Shown: one piece after another, positions 50,790 through 60,308 of the stretch | Position numbering within the stretch: position 1 is the stretch's first letter | Layout: each line of letters opens with the position of its first letter | Assembly (NCBI GenBank): GCA_015075405.1 | Contig: JABTUK010000002.1 | Coordinates: 1,178,001-1,242,000 of the forward strand | Direction of reading: 5' to 3' | Length of the DNA: 64,000 bases | DNA from: Anaerolineales bacterium | GTDB lineage: Bacteria > Chloroflexota > Anaerolineae > 4572-78 > J111 | Made by a program: the position numbers and the translations under genes | Notes under the pieces: generated by a model | Seen by the model: the letters and a program-made list of their open reading frames with translations, nothing else | The model's database searches: none | What the model was told of the DNA's origin: nothing

Positions 50790-51710
50790 CTAATTCCGCT
50801 CATCACCGGGCTGGCCCAATGAGCGTCCCAACCGCCAGAACAGCAGCGCCGAAACAATCACCACCACCGCTGTCGCTGCGCCCTTCTCGCCCACCAGATA
50901 CAGCGTCAGCGGAGTGGTCCGGGTAATTGGCTCAAAGAGATAAAACATAAAAATGTTCCAGCAGGTGTGGGTTAAAACCGCGGGCCACATGCTGCCCGAC
51001 TTCAAGCGCAACCAAATCGGCATGAAACCGGAGGCCACCAGCACTATCGAATTTATCAGCAGGCCGTACCATAAGGGAACGCCCTGGGTGTAACCACCGA
51101 ACAACATCAGGGGAAAATGATAAAGCGCCCAAATGATGCCGGTGATGAGCGCCGTAGACCCAAATGAGGTCATCCGGGCCAGTTGCGGGGCCAGCAGCCC
51201 GCTCCAGCCAATCTCCTCACCCAGGGCAAAGAAGCCGATGGGCAGTATGAGCATCAGCCCATTCAACCCCAGGTAAACCAGCACGATGACGCCGTCGGCG
51301 GCCCAGCCGCGCCCCAGCATGGCTGTTGCTTCGTCCAGAACTTGGAAGGGGGCAAAACTACCGGGACTCAAAAGCCAGGCCGCCATGTAACTCAGGGCAA
51401 TGAACAACAACGTCAGCCCTGCACCCAACAGCAGATAACGAGGTTGGACGCCCTGCCAACCCATTCCGCGCAGGCTGCGATAATAGATCAACCGGGTGGC
51501 CAGGGCGGCCAGGCCGGGCGCCCAGGCTGTGCCTATCAACATAACCCAGACGATGGGTGGACTGGAGTCAAGCCGGTTAAAGTCAACGCCCAGCAAGATG
51601 GCCGTAATCTGGCAGCCCCAGGCCAGAGCAAAGGTAAGCAGTAAAAATGTAGCGATTTCGCGCCGAATGGAATCCTCAACTCGACTCACCAAAGATATAA
51701 TGGTAGACAT
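50790..51710 (-). CDS. CPBP-family intramembrane metalloprotease
   Basis: The ATG at 51710 follows GAAGGAG, giving 306 aa. The frame upstream of it is only the CCCTCACCC repeat. It is a multi-helix membrane protein with the CPBP signature: EEIGWSGLLAPQL (glutamate pair), then ALYHFPLMLFGGY (His) and LTHTCWNIFMFYLF (His/Asn). These correspond to the EExxxR/xxxH/HxxxN motifs of the Abi/CPBP proteases, except that the Arg after the Glu pair is replaced here by Ser (GWSG). Family members process prenylated or other membrane substrates or confer resistance to peptides. No specific target is evident. Confidence 0.88.
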   Translation of the reverse strand: MSTIISLVSRVEDSIRREIATFLLLTFALAWGCQITAILLGVDFNRLDSSPPIVWVMLIGTAWAPGLAALATRLIYYRSLRGMGWQGVQPRYLLLGAGLTLLFIALSYMAAWLLSPGSFAPFQVLDEATAMLGRGWAADGVIVLVYLGLNGLMLILPIGFFALGEEIGWSGLLAPQLARMTSFGSTALITGIIWALYHFPLMLFGGYTQGVPLWYGLLINSIVLVASGFMPIWLRLKSGSMWPAVLTHTCWNIFMFYLFEPITRTTPLTLYLVGEKGAATAVVVIVSALLFWRLGRSLGQPGDERN

Positions 51711-51731
51711 AGTTTTTCTCCTTCGTAAATA

Positions 51732-51817
51732 GCCCTCACCCCCAACCCCTCTCCCAGAGGGCGAGGGGAGCAAGCCAGGAGTCCCCTCTCCCCTTGGGAG
51801 AGGGTGAGGGTGAGGGC
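51732..51817. repeat. CCCTCACCC-type hairpin repeat (family E)
   Basis: GCCCTCACCCCCAACCCC and CTCTCCCAGAGGG on the left are mirrored by CCCTTGGGAGAGGG and TGAGGGTGAGGGC on the right. It is an intergenic repeat of a kind seen across many environmental genomes, and it lies just before the CPBP gene. Confidence 0.9.
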
Positions 51818-51983
51818 AAATTTTCACTAATAGACTTATAGGGTCGAGTATACGATAAGCGGCAGGTCAAATCATCGCCCAATCGGGTCATTGGGAACAA
51901 ATTTGAGGGGAATGGATATGGCCCAGTCGGGCCATACGTAACGGGGGGAATATCGCCGGAACGAAAGTTTTATTTCTGGTTGG

Positions 51984-54809
51984 CTAAATCAGGCCCAAAT
52001 CGCGGGCGCGAAGTGTGGCCTCGGTTCGAGAGGAAACATTCAGTTTGGCAAAAATATTGTCCAGGTGGCGTTTGACCGTATGCGGGCTAACGATGAGTTG
52101 CCGGGCAATGGCCGGATTGCTGGCTCCGGTTGCCAGCAGCCGCAGCACTTCGATTTCGCGCTGAGTCAAGGTCGCTCCGGTTTCGGGGATATACCCGCCT
52201 GCTTCGACCACCGGCAAGTCGGCAGATGGGGGATAAGTGACGGTTGGTTCACCCAACAGGTTCAAAACACGGACGGCAAATGAGGGGTGACACTGTTGTT
52301 CAACGGCCAGCCGCAGCAAAGGAACTACCACCGGGCTGCCTTCCCACATCATTAAACCGGGTGTGTCCTGCTGCTCATATTCGGCCAGGACGCGGGTTAA
52401 GCTGACCAGTGCTTCGGCCTGGCGGCCCTGGTGCAGATAAAAGTAAGCCAGCAACAGGTGGGCGTTGCTGAATAGAATTGTAAACCGCAACTTATCCTGA
52501 ATGGCCGCAGCCTGCCCCAACAATTGCTCGGCCTGTTGAACCTGCCCCTCTGCCAGAGCTAACAATCCGCCCAGCATCGCCCGCAAGGCCGGGGCAAAGG
52601 GCCATTCATACGGGTTGGCCAGCGCCTCTAGTTGGCGATAAATGGCCTGCGCTTCGGCCAAGCGGCTGCGCCGGCCGGGGTCAGACCAGGCTTGCAGCCA
52701 GCAAATCCGGCCTTGCCAGAAAAGAAAACCCGGTTTAAAGGCGGCGGCAATCCGGCTGGCTGCCGGCTGGGCCAGTTTTGCAAAAAGGTCGGCAAAGTAG
52801 CGATCAGGGTCAACTTCATCGCCCTGTAGGGCGTAACAGATTGGTTGTAACGCGCCTAGCGTCGCATTCATCCACAATCCACCGCCAAACTGCTCGCTGA
52901 GGGCAATGGACTGGCCGGCCGAGGCTATCGCCTGCTCCCAACGGCCCCGCCACAGGTGGATGAGGGCTAACAAGCCTTGAGTCGCTGCCCGCAAAGGAAT
53001 GGTCTGACCCTGGCCGCGGCTCTCCAGGAGCTGCCAGAGTCGCTCGGCCCGTTCCAGGCCGCCCGGTAGCACGGTGAAGGGGCCGGTAAAATTATTTGCG
53101 AGGACATTAAGGGTTTGCAGCCCGCTGGACGTGGCGGCAACGGCCAGGGCGGCGTCAATATCGGCAATAGTTTGGGGCCAGTTACCCTGAACCATGGCCT
53201 GGTTGGCCTTCATCAGCAACAATTGGGCCTGGTTGTAAGGCAGGCCAGGGTATTCGAGCGCCCGCCGGATGGCTTCATCGGCCTCGTTGAAGTTACCACT
53301 CAAGGCCAGACAGTGGGCCAGATGAGCCAAAGTTTCCCCTGTCCCAACCGCATCCCCCCTCGCTTCAAAGCCGGTTAGAGCCTGTTCTAACAGCACCCGA
53401 CCTGTGTCTAACTCCCAACGCCGCCAGGCGCATACCCCCAGCAAGTAGTTCAAGCGGGGCCGCGCCCGCGTCAGTTCATCCGGCAAGGCCCGAATCCAGT
53501 TCCGTACCGTGTCGAACTCACCCTGCTCTAAAAGTTGTTCGCCCACCTGCTCGATGAGTTGGGCCGCTTCGAGCCACATTTCGGCGGCCAGGTAGTGGCC
53601 GAGCCGCCGGCTGGGGATTGGCTCGGCTGAGGCAGCCCGGCAATGTAATTCGACCAGCCGTTCCGGCCTATCCTGGTTTAACTTACGACGCAGAAACTCA
53701 GCAAACAAGGCGTGGTAACGGTAGGCCAGTCCCTCGGCCCCGGTTGGCCCGGCCATACCTTCGACGGTTATCAGAAACAAGTTGCGCCGGTAAAGTTCTT
53801 GCAGCAGCTCAGCCGCATCTTGACGGCCGGTGACCGCCCGGCACAGGTTGGGGGTCAATTCAGACAAAATGGCAGTTTCTAGCAAAAAAGTTTGCATGTC
53901 CGGCTCTTGCCGGCGCAGAACTTCCTCAGCCAGAAAATCGAACAAGTAACGCTCAGTTTGAGCCAATTGGTTGATGAAAAGCGCCCGGTCGTCAGGCGCG
54001 GTCAGCCCCGCCAGTGAACCGGCCAACAGGCGCAGGCCGGCGGCCCACCCTTCAGTGCGGGTCTGTAGTTTGATGATTTCAGACGCCGGTAAATCCAATT
54101 GCAGACGGTCATTCAAGAATTTCTCAATTTCCTCGTGGGTGAAACGCAGGTCGGCCAGGCGAAATTCAGCCAGTTGCCCCCGCGCCTTCAGTCGGGCCAG
54201 AGCCAGAGGCGGGTCGGAGCGGGTGGCCAGGGCCAGATGCATAGTTGGGGGCAGATGGTCCAGCAAATAACCCAGGGCCAGGTAGATGATAGGTTCGGTG
54301 AGGTGATGGAGGTCATCCAGGACTAGGACAAACGGGGCCGGAAGTTCGGCCAGAATTTCGTTGATGAGCACTCCGGTCAGCCGCCTGGCTCGGTCAGCCG
54401 GGGCCTCGGCCTCCGCCAAACCGGACGCCTCACTCAAAAGGGACTGGGCCATTACGCCACAGGAGGGGGCCAAACCCTGCAAGGCGGCAATGAGACCTGC
54501 TAAAAAACGATTGAAATCATTGTCATCCTCGTCCAGCGAGAGCCAGGCAACTTTAAAGGGATGAAGGGTGAAGGGTGAAGGATGAAGAATATCTTCGTCC
54601 TTTTGCGCTTGGCCTTCGTTCTTTGGTTGGCCTAGGGTGGCCAGCAGCGTAGTTTTGCCATAACCGGGCGGGGCGGAGAGCAGTGTGACCGGATAGGTTA
54701 GCAGCGCCCGGTGCAGTACCGTCAGCAGCCGCTGGCGGAAAATAATATCTTCTCGCAGTCGGGGCGGATATAGTTTGGTGTAGACGAACCACGCTGCCGG
54801 TTTAATCAT
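51984..54809 (-). CDS. MalT-like LuxR-family ATP-dependent regulator
   Basis: A STAND-type regulator of 941 aa. The NTPase domain at the N-terminus has Walker [15 protein letters not shown] and Walker [12 protein letters not shown] winged-helix part follows, then a long helical/TPR sensor region (about 400-860), and a LuxR helix-turn-helix at the end ([40 protein letters not shown]). The family activates transcription when a small ligand binds the TPR part. A repeat-derived stretch (about residues 65-85, with [13 protein letters not shown], nucleotides 54553-54620) interrupts the NTPase domain after Walker A. The target genes are unknown. Confidence 0.94.
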   Translation of the reverse strand: MIKPAAWFVYTKLYPPRLREDIIFRQRLLTVLHRALLTYPVTLLSAPPGYGKTTLLATLGQPKNEGQAQKDEDILHPSPFTLHPFKVAWLSLDEDDNDFNRFLAGLIAALQGLAPSCGVMAQSLLSEASGLAEAEAPADRARRLTGVLINEILAELPAPFVLVLDDLHHLTEPIIYLALGYLLDHLPPTMHLALATRSDPPLALARLKARGQLAEFRLADLRFTHEEIEKFLNDRLQLDLPASEIIKLQTRTEGWAAGLRLLAGSLAGLTAPDDRALFINQLAQTERYLFDFLAEEVLRRQEPDMQTFLLETAILSELTPNLCRAVTGRQDAAELLQELYRRNLFLITVEGMAGPTGAEGLAYRYHALFAEFLRRKLNQDRPERLVELHCRAASAEPIPSRRLGHYLAAEMWLEAAQLIEQVGEQLLEQGEFDTVRNWIRALPDELTRARPRLNYLLGVCAWRRWELDTGRVLLEQALTGFEARGDAVGTGETLAHLAHCLALSGNFNEADEAIRRALEYPGLPYNQAQLLLMKANQAMVQGNWPQTIADIDAALAVAATSSGLQTLNVLANNFTGPFTVLPGGLERAERLWQLLESRGQGQTIPLRAATQGLLALIHLWRGRWEQAIASAGQSIALSEQFGGGLWMNATLGALQPICYALQGDEVDPDRYFADLFAKLAQPAASRIAAAFKPGFLFWQGRICWLQAWSDPGRRSRLAEAQAIYRQLEALANPYEWPFAPALRAMLGGLLALAEGQVQQAEQLLGQAAAIQDKLRFTILFSNAHLLLAYFYLHQGRQAEALVSLTRVLAEYEQQDTPGLMMWEGSPVVVPLLRLAVEQQCHPSFAVRVLNLLGEPTVTYPPSADLPVVEAGGYIPETGATLTQREIEVLRLLATGASNPAIARQLIVSPHTVKRHLDNIFAKLNVSSRTEATLRARDLGLI

Positions 54810-54890
54810 GGATATAGATATTTAATCGTCACTCCGGTAGATGATACGTCATTTTACTCCATTCAAGGGGGACTGTCTATAACGGCTGCT

Positions 54891-55016
54891 ATGGGTCGTC
54901 AAGCTGGCAGGGTTAAGGCGGGCATGATTGGTGGAGAACAGGCCATGCTTTTCTTTGGCCCTTATACCTGGGTGGTGTTTACCCTGTTGGGATATGTAGT
55001 TCGCACAGGAAAATAG
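54891..55016 (+). CDS. Possible very small protein (41 aa)
   Basis: An ATG-started frame encoding MGRQAGRVKAGMIGGEQAML, then FFGPYTWVVFTLLGYVVRTG and a Lys, with a short hydrophobic segment. GGGGGA lies 18 bases upstream, too far to be convincing. I record it because the 585-bp space between the MalT-like gene and mutY holds little else, but it may be chance. Confidence 0.25.
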   Translation: MGRQAGRVKAGMIGGEQAMLFFGPYTWVVFTLLGYVVRTGK

Positions 55017-55080
55017 TTATAGCTGACCGGAAACGGCTGCCCAACTTGTCGGGGGAAGCGGGTTGATTTATAGTGTTAGT

Positions 55081-55275
55081 ATGCTTGCCAAACAGAATGT
55101 TGAGATGAGGCGGCCACAGTTGCTAAAAATAGGGGCTTTTTTTCTGACCGCCGTTGACGTGGGCCTGGCGCTGCTGGTTGTGCTGCTGGTCGCTTTGAAT
55201 GGGGAAACGTCCGCCAGAGCGATGTCCAGTTTGGTCGAACTTCCGCCCTCGCTATCATTTTCTTTGGGAGGATGA
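55081..55275 (+). CDS. Possible small single-helix membrane protein (64 aa)
   Basis: From the ATG at 55081 the frame gives a basic start (MLAKQNVEMRRPQLLK), one strong hydrophobic helix (IGAFFLTAVDVGLALLVVLL) and a polar tail. No clear ribosome site or family is seen. The hydrophobic helix is the only support. Confidence 0.3.
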   Translation: MLAKQNVEMRRPQLLKIGAFFLTAVDVGLALLVVLLVALNGETSARAMSSLVELPPSLSFSLGG

Positions 55276-55294
55276 AAATTTTTTGCCGTCAATG

Positions 55295-55367
55295 ACCGGA
55301 GACCGAGGACCGGGGACCAGCTATAATATACGACCCCGGTCTCCCGTCCCCTGTCCCCGGTCGTATT
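55295..55367. repeat. Inverted repeat with GGGGACC/GGTC words
   Basis: GACCGGAGACCGAGGACCGG and GGACC on the left; CGACCCCGGTCTCCCGTCCC and CTGTCCCCGGTCG on the right. It forms an imperfect hairpin directly upstream of mutY. Confidence 0.7.
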
Positions 55368-55394
55368 TTCAGAGGATTAGGATTGCCCGGAGTG

Positions 55395-56531
55395 ATGCAA
55401 GGCATTAAAGACCCCCTTCAAAATGTGACCGAAATCCGCTCCTGCCTCCTCACCTGGTATCACCACCACAAGCGCGACCTGCCCTGGCGCGGCGAAACCG
55501 ACCCCTATCGCATCTGGATTTCCGAGGTGATGCTGCAACAAACACAGGTTGCTACCGTCATCCCCTACTATCAGCGTTTTTTGGAACGCTTCCCCACCCT
55601 GGCCGATTTAGCCGCTGCGCCACCGGAAGCAGTTTTGAAAGCCTGGGAGGGCCTGGGCTATTACGCCCGCGCCCGCAACCTGCACCGGGCCGCCCGCGAA
55701 CTGGTCGAGCAGCACGGGGGACATTTTCCCACCACCTATGCCGAACTGCGAACGCTGCCCGGCTTTGGCGAGTACACGGCGGGGGCGGTGGCCTCGATTG
55801 CTTTTGGTGAGGCGGTTGCGGCTGTGGATGGCAACGTCAAACGGGTTTTGGCCCGTCTGGTTGCCTTAAGGGAAGATTTGAGCCGGGGTCAGGCGGCCCG
55901 ACAGCTTCGTGAAATTGCCGCCGCCCTGGTTGATCCCCAAACTCCTGGCGACTGGACCGAGGCGCTCATGGAATTGGGCGCAACGGTCTGCCTGCCACAA
56001 ACGCCCCAATGTCTCCTGTGCCCGCTCAACGAGCTGTGCCAGGCCCGCCTGCTCGGCCTGGAGCGGGAGCTGCCCGTCAAGCCGGTCAAAAAGGCGCTGC
56101 CCCATTTTGACGTGGTTGCCGCGGTGCTGCGCGAAAATGGCCGGCTGTTGATCGCCCAGCGCCCGCCGGAGGGAATGTTGGGCGGTCTCTGGGAGTTTCC
56201 CGGCGGCAAGGTGGAAGCAGGTGAAACGCTGGCCGGAGCGCTTCAGCGTGAAATTCGAGAAGAATTGGGGCTGGAGATAGCCGTAGACGAGCCGATTGTG
56301 ACCGTCAAGCACAGCTATACCCACTTCAAAATCACCCTGCACGCCCTGGCCTGCCGCCTGCTGGCCGGTCAACCTCAAGCTCTGGGCGTAGCCGACTGGC
56401 GCTGGGTGACGCTGGCCGAACTCGATGCTTTTCCTTTTCCTCGGACTGACCAAAAAATTATTGAGGCGTTATGGCACAAAAGTAATAAACAAGCTCATGT
56501 CATTTCGAGCGACAGCGAGAAATCCCTCTAA
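55395..56531 (+). CDS. mutY: A/G-specific adenine glycosylase; 3' end lies in a repeat
   Basis: Removes adenine mispaired with oxidised guanine. The glycosylase domain has WYHHHKRDLPWRGETDPYRI, SEVMLQQTQV, LPGFGEYTAGAV (helix-hairpin-helix) and the catalytic Asp in AVDGNVKRVL. The [4Fe-4S] ligands are spaced C-x6-C-x2-C-x5-C (CLPQTPQCLLCPLNELC). The C-terminal NUDIX-like domain (REIREELGLEIAVDE) checks for 8-oxoG. The ATG at 55395 was chosen over a TTG at 55383. The last ~14 codons (AHVISSDSEKSL) and the stop are supplied by a family A palindrome, so the natural C-terminus has been replaced or extended. It is followed by endonuclease IV, another base-excision enzyme. Confidence 0.96.
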   Translation: MQGIKDPLQNVTEIRSCLLTWYHHHKRDLPWRGETDPYRIWISEVMLQQTQVATVIPYYQRFLERFPTLADLAAAPPEAVLKAWEGLGYYARARNLHRAARELVEQHGGHFPTTYAELRTLPGFGEYTAGAVASIAFGEAVAAVDGNVKRVLARLVALREDLSRGQAARQLREIAAALVDPQTPGDWTEALMELGATVCLPQTPQCLLCPLNELCQARLLGLERELPVKPVKKALPHFDVVAAVLRENGRLLIAQRPPEGMLGGLWEFPGGKVEAGETLAGALQREIREELGLEIAVDEPIVTVKHSYTHFKITLHALACRLLAGQPQALGVADWRWVTLAELDAFPFPRTDQKIIEALWHKSNKQAHVISSDSEKSL

Positions 56532-56573
56532 AGTAACACTATAAGGATTTCTCCCTTCGGTCGAAATGACATA
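56492..56573. repeat. Palindromic repeat family A, overlapping the mutY stop
   Basis: CTCATGTCATTTCGAGCGAC on the left, GAGAAATCCCTC and GGATTTCTCCC as inner arms and GGTCGAAATGACATA on the right. The mutY stop codon TAA lies within the left half. Confidence 0.9.
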
Positions 56574-56635
56574 TACTTTGGCTACGTGACACCTGACACT
56601 GACACACCTGACACTATTTTCAATGGAGATTTCTC

Positions 56636-57493
56636 ATGCTGCTCGGCGCGCATATGTCCGTCTCCGGCGGGGTTGACACCGCCTTTGAACGGGCCATAGC
56701 TATTAACTGTACCGCTCTGCAAATTTTTACCAAATCCAACCGCCAATGGCAGGCCAAAGATTTGGAAGCGGAGGTCATCGAGCGTTTTTTGCAGGCCCAA
56801 ACAGCCTGCGGACTGCCGGTGGTCTGCCACGCCAGCTACCTGCTTAATCTGGGCACCCCCGACGATGCCATCTGGCATAAATCTATCGAAGCTTTGATTA
56901 TCGAACTACAACGCTGCGAGCAGTTGAAAATTCCTTATCTGGTGCTGCACTGCGGCGGGCACATGGGCAGCGGCGTCGAGGCCGGGCTGGCCAGAGTAGC
57001 CGCGGGATTGGACATTGCTCACCAACGCCTGCCCGGCTATCAAGTCAAAATAGCCCTGGAAATTAGCGCCGGGCAAGGCACCCACCTGGGTGTGACCTTT
57101 GAAGAAATTGCCCAGATGATTCGGCTTTGCCGCGCACCGGAACGCTTGGCCGTCTGTTTTGATACCTGCCACGCTCTGGCTGCCGGTTACGAGTTTCGCA
57201 CCCCTGACAGCTACGAAGTCATGATCGCCGAATTTGAGCGGGTCATCGGCCTCGACCGACTGGCTGTCTTTCATCTCAACGACTCGGAAAAAGATTTGGG
57301 CAGCCGGGTGGACCGCCATACTCACATCGGCGAGGGCTGTATCGGCCTGGAGCCGTTTGGTTACTTTTTAAACGACCCCCGCTTCAAACAAATCCCCTTT
57401 CTGCTGGAAACGCCGGTTGACGACGACCCCGGTGACAATATTCGGAATTTGGAGAAACTGCGAAGCCTGGTGAAGACTGAAGATGGTAGATAG
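56636..57493 (+). CDS. nfo: Endonuclease IV (AP endonuclease)
   Basis: Cuts DNA 5' of abasic sites. A TIM-barrel of 285 aa with the three-zinc ligand pattern: LLGAHMSVSGGVD (His), LVLHCGGHMG (His), ALEISAGQGTHLGVTFEEI (Glu), CFDTCHALAAGY (Asp, His), FHLNDSEKDLGSRVDRHTHI (His, Asp, His) and a final Glu in LLETPVDDDPGDN. The start is ATG 56636 behind GGAG. Placed right after mutY, it would process the abasic sites MutY leaves, so the two form a natural repair pair. Confidence 0.96.
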   Translation: MLLGAHMSVSGGVDTAFERAIAINCTALQIFTKSNRQWQAKDLEAEVIERFLQAQTACGLPVVCHASYLLNLGTPDDAIWHKSIEALIIELQRCEQLKIPYLVLHCGGHMGSGVEAGLARVAAGLDIAHQRLPGYQVKIALEISAGQGTHLGVTFEEIAQMIRLCRAPERLAVCFDTCHALAAGYEFRTPDSYEVMIAEFERVIGLDRLAVFHLNDSEKDLGSRVDRHTHIGEGCIGLEPFGYFLNDPRFKQIPFLLETPVDDDPGDNIRNLEKLRSLVKTEDGR

Positions 57494-57515
57494 AAGATGG
57501 TAGATGGTAGATAGT
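57478..57515. repeat. AGATGGTAGATAGA tandem repeat at the nfo end
   Basis: Overlapping copies of GAAGATGGTAGATA cover the nfo stop codon. The mirrored words TCTATCTTCTATTCTCTATC appear at about 57735-57765, so the 250-bp intergenic region is bracketed by complementary tracts. Confidence 0.7.
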
Positions 57516-57635
57516 AAAAAAGAGTATTTCCCACCTGACTTGGGTTGAAACCGTATATTTCCGTCATTTCTGGGTAAATGCCCAGTTTGCGCAAACGTTT
57601 GTCACACTAAGTGGGAAATACTGGTAAAAAACTAT

Positions 57636-57737
57636 CCTCAGTAGATCCAATTTTCGAGGACGCGAAGCGGGCACGCCCCCGTGCCGAACAGAGCCGCACG
57701 TGGGCGTGCTGGCTCCTCAAATTTGCTACTGATCCTC
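57636..57737. repeat. Palindromic repeat family C, copy 2
   Basis: CTCAGTAGATCCAATTTTCGAGGA on the left, CGTGCCGAAC with GCACGTGGGCGTGCTGG in the middle and CTCCTCAAATTTGCTACTGATCC on the right, closely matching 45051-45147. Confidence 0.9.
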
Positions 57738-57790
57738 TATCTTCTATTCTCTATCTTCTATCTTCAGTGGATTGAGACGGGAGGATAAAA

Positions 57791-59524
57791 GTGCAGCTCA
57801 AAAAGGAACACTGCACCGGCTGTGGCTACTGTGTGCTGGTTTGCCCCTACGATGCGCTGACCAGCAACGGCTGGGCTGAGCTGATTCCGGCCAACTGCAC
57901 TGACTGCAACCTGTGTGTCTACGCCTGCCCCAGCGATTGCTTTACCCCAGAACCGGAATTTCCACTAAAACCCTACCATCCCCGTGTTAAAGACGAATAT
58001 GATGTGGTCATCATCGGCAGCGGTCTCGGCGGGTTGATGGCCGGGGCGGCGCTGGCCCAGGCGGGCCGGTCGGTGGCTGTTTTTGAAAAGTTAGGGTTTC
58101 CCGGTGGGCGTTACACCGAACTCGATTACAAAGGCGCAGCCGTGACCACCGGCGCATGGACCAACCTCGGCCCCAAGAGCCACATCGGCCGCTTTCTGGC
58201 CGAACTGGGCATCGAGTTGGAATACACCTCGATTGCCGATGTCGGCCTGGCCGAACAGTATACCCTCCGCTTCCCCGATGGCCGCCATTATGCCAGCCTG
58301 TTCGATTTGTTGACCCCAGCCGCGCGGAAAGCCTGGTTGAAGGCGGTGCTGCGAGGAGGCGAAGAGGCGATGAGGCGAGGACGCGGGGGGGCAGGGGAGC
58401 AGGGGAGCAGAGGAGCAGGGGAGAAATCTAACCCAGCCCTCCAGCCCTCCAACCTTCCAACCTTCCAACCCTTCGACTTCGCTCAGGACAAGCCTTCCAA
58501 CCCTTCGACTTCGCTCAGGACAAGCCCTCCAACCTTCCAACTTTCCACCCTCTCCGCCGCCGACTACATTGCCCAATTCAGCAATGACCCTGATTTGCTG
58601 GCTGCGGTGGAGGCGATTGCGGCGACGGCTTCGGGCCTCAGCAGTCAAGCCATGCCCGCCAGCGAGTACATCCAGATTACCCTCGATGGCCGTGAAGCAG
58701 GGCGTGATTTTGCCATGCCCGTCGGCGGGGTACGAGCCATTATCAAGGCGCTTACCAGAGCTTTGCGGCAGGCCGGCGGCGAATTGTTTGTCCGCAGCCC
58801 GGTAGCCGAGATTTTGACTGTTCCATCGGTGCATCCCGCTGAGGAACTTGTAGGAACTCAGGGGAACTTGAAACATGCGGAGTTCCTACAAGTTCCCCCG
58901 AGTTCCTATCTGCGGAGTAACCTGACAGCCACAGGGATTAAATTGGCGGATGGCCGCACGATCCGCAGCCGAATAGTTTTGCACAATGGCGGCCCGCACC
59001 GCTTTATCCAGTTGGTCGGCGAGACCAACTTGCCTCCCGATTACCTGGCCCGGTTGACTTCGCTCAAAGGGGTTGAGTGCGCGGCCCTGTTTGGCGCGAC
59101 CCGCGAGCCGCTCTTTGCCGATGCGCCCATCACCATGACCCCTTGCTGCCGCCGGGTGGTCGGCGTTTTCGCGCCGACGCTGTTGGACCCCCGGCTGTCT
59201 AAACATGGTCTGCACCTGTTCGATGCTTTTTTCCCCGTTTACAGCGACGACCGCACCGCCGAACTGGAATTAGCCCTGGCCGATCTGCGTGATCTTTTTC
59301 CCAACTTTGATGAAGTAGTCCAGTGGACCGTGCCCATGTTCTTCACCGGAACCTGGCCCGGCACGGAGTCGGGCCAAACCTTTGGCCAGATTGGCGATGA
59401 CCGGCTCGATCCGGTCACGCCGATTCAAAACTGTTTTTTGGTGGGGATGGATGTCAAAGGTTCTGGCGTCGCGGGGGATTTGATTCCGCTGGGGGTGCGG
59501 CGGGTGTTGGAACTTTTGGGGTGA
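57791..59524 (+). CDS. Ferredoxin-fused FAD-dependent oxidoreductase (phytoene-desaturase-like)
   Basis: Starts at GTG 57791 behind GGGAGG, giving 577 aa. The first ~55 residues are a ferredoxin domain with two [4Fe-4S] sites (CTGCGYCVLVCPYDAL and CTDCNLCVYACPSDCF). The rest is a COG1233-type flavoprotein with the FAD-binding motif YDVVIIGSGLGGLMAGAALA and the end GMDVKGSGVAGDLIPLGVRR. The fusion suggests direct electron exchange between FAD and low-potential Fe-S clusters, perhaps a reductase or desaturase of isoprenoid or fatty compounds. About 50 residues (190-245: GRGGAGEQGSRGAG, then FDFAQDKPSNPSTSLRTSP) are translated repeats (58380-58550). Confidence 0.88.
   Translation: MQLKKEHCTGCGYCVLVCPYDALTSNGWAELIPANCTDCNLCVYACPSDCFTPEPEFPLKPYHPRVKDEYDVVIIGSGLGGLMAGAALAQAGRSVAVFEKLGFPGGRYTELDYKGAAVTTGAWTNLGPKSHIGRFLAELGIELEYTSIADVGLAEQYTLRFPDGRHYASLFDLLTPAARKAWLKAVLRGGEEAMRRGRGGAGEQGSRGAGEKSNPALQPSNLPTFQPFDFAQDKPSNPSTSLRTSPPTFQLSTLSAADYIAQFSNDPDLLAAVEAIAATASGLSSQAMPASEYIQITLDGREAGRDFAMPVGGVRAIIKALTRALRQAGGELFVRSPVAEILTVPSVHPAEELVGTQGNLKHAEFLQVPPSSYLRSNLTATGIKLADGRTIRSRIVLHNGGPHRFIQLVGETNLPPDYLARLTSLKGVECAALFGATREPLFADAPITMTPCCRRVVGVFAPTLLDPRLSKHGLHLFDAFFPVYSDDRTAELELALADLRDLFPNFDEVVQWTVPMFFTGTWPGTESGQTFGQIGDDRLDPVTPIQNCFLVGMDVKGSGVAGDLIPLGVRRVLELLG
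58434..58550. repeat. Repeat insert inside the ferredoxin-flavoprotein gene
   Basis: Words CCAGCCCTCCAACCTTCCAA and two copies of AACCCTTCGACTTCGCTCAG-GACAAGC. Together with the 16-bp-like GGGGAGCAGGGGAGCAGAGG run before it (58385-58425), it is read in frame. Confidence 0.9.
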
Positions 59525-59534
59525 AATCAGGGCT

Positions 59535-60308
59535 TTATTCCTCCTCCAGCCAACCCAGCGCAAAGTTAGGATACTGGGCGAGCTCTTGGGTGGTGGGCAG
59601 TTGCTTCTCGATGGGGGCGCGCCGGGAGCCAAACCAGGTGGGCCGCACCCGGATGATCTCTTTAACGTGGGAAATATCGTTGAGCAGGAGAAGCCGGTAG
59701 TTGCGGGCGGGCAAATTGCCGGAACTGCTGGCGCGGGCGCTGGCTTGAATTTGCAGCAGGCTGACCGAAGCATTGTCAAAGGCAAAAGTCCGCCAGCCCC
59801 GGTCCACAATCCCCAGGGTCGTCCGCAGGCAGGCGTTCAACACCCCGCCATGAGTGACAACGGCCACAGCAGTTTCCTCGATCATGCCGTCAAGAATGTC
59901 GTCAATGGCGGCTTTGACGCGGGCCTCAAGCGCCGGGTCGCCTTCTTCGCCGGGCAGCGGGTCCCAAAACTCGTTGGCTTTCCAGGCGGCCGGCACTTCG
60001 GGGTAGCGCCGGGCAATTTCCTCGCGGGTGAGTCCGTTCAGCGGGCCAAAATTGTATTCGTTCAAACGGGGGTCAAACCGCAGCGGCAGGTTCATGGTTT
60101 GGCTGATAATCTGGCCTGTTTCGGCGGCGCGGCTGAGCGAACTAGCAATAACCTCGCTCAGTTGGGCCTCTTCGGCCAGCCGGGCGGCCACCAGCCGGGC
60201 CTGCTGCCGGCCCAGGTCGGTCAGCGGCGAGTCATCGGAACCTTGAATCCGCTGTTCCAGGTTCCCCAACGACTCGCCATGGCGAACCAACCACAAAAAT
60301 TTGCTCAT
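59535..60308 (-). CDS. Histidine phosphatase family protein
   Basis: A protein of 257 aa. The catalytic histidine lies in LVRHGESLGNLEQRIQGSDD (RHG motif). The second active-site region is AVVTHGGVLNACLR, and the phosphate-pocket Arg/Glu lies in FDPRLNEYNFGPLNGLT. The family includes phosphoglycerate mutases, cobalamin phosphatases and broad phosphatases. The C-terminal ~60 residues (NYRLLLLNDISHVKEI) are beyond the core. The start overlaps the previous gene's stop by four bases, so the pair is co-translated. Substrate unknown. Confidence 0.92.
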   Translation of the reverse strand: MSKFLWLVRHGESLGNLEQRIQGSDDSPLTDLGRQQARLVAARLAEEAQLSEVIASSLSRAAETGQIISQTMNLPLRFDPRLNEYNFGPLNGLTREEIARRYPEVPAAWKANEFWDPLPGEEGDPALEARVKAAIDDILDGMIEETAVAVVTHGGVLNACLRTTLGIVDRGWRTFAFDNASVSLLQIQASARASSSGNLPARNYRLLLLNDISHVKEIIRVRPTWFGSRRAPIEKQLPTTQELAQYPNFALGWLEEE

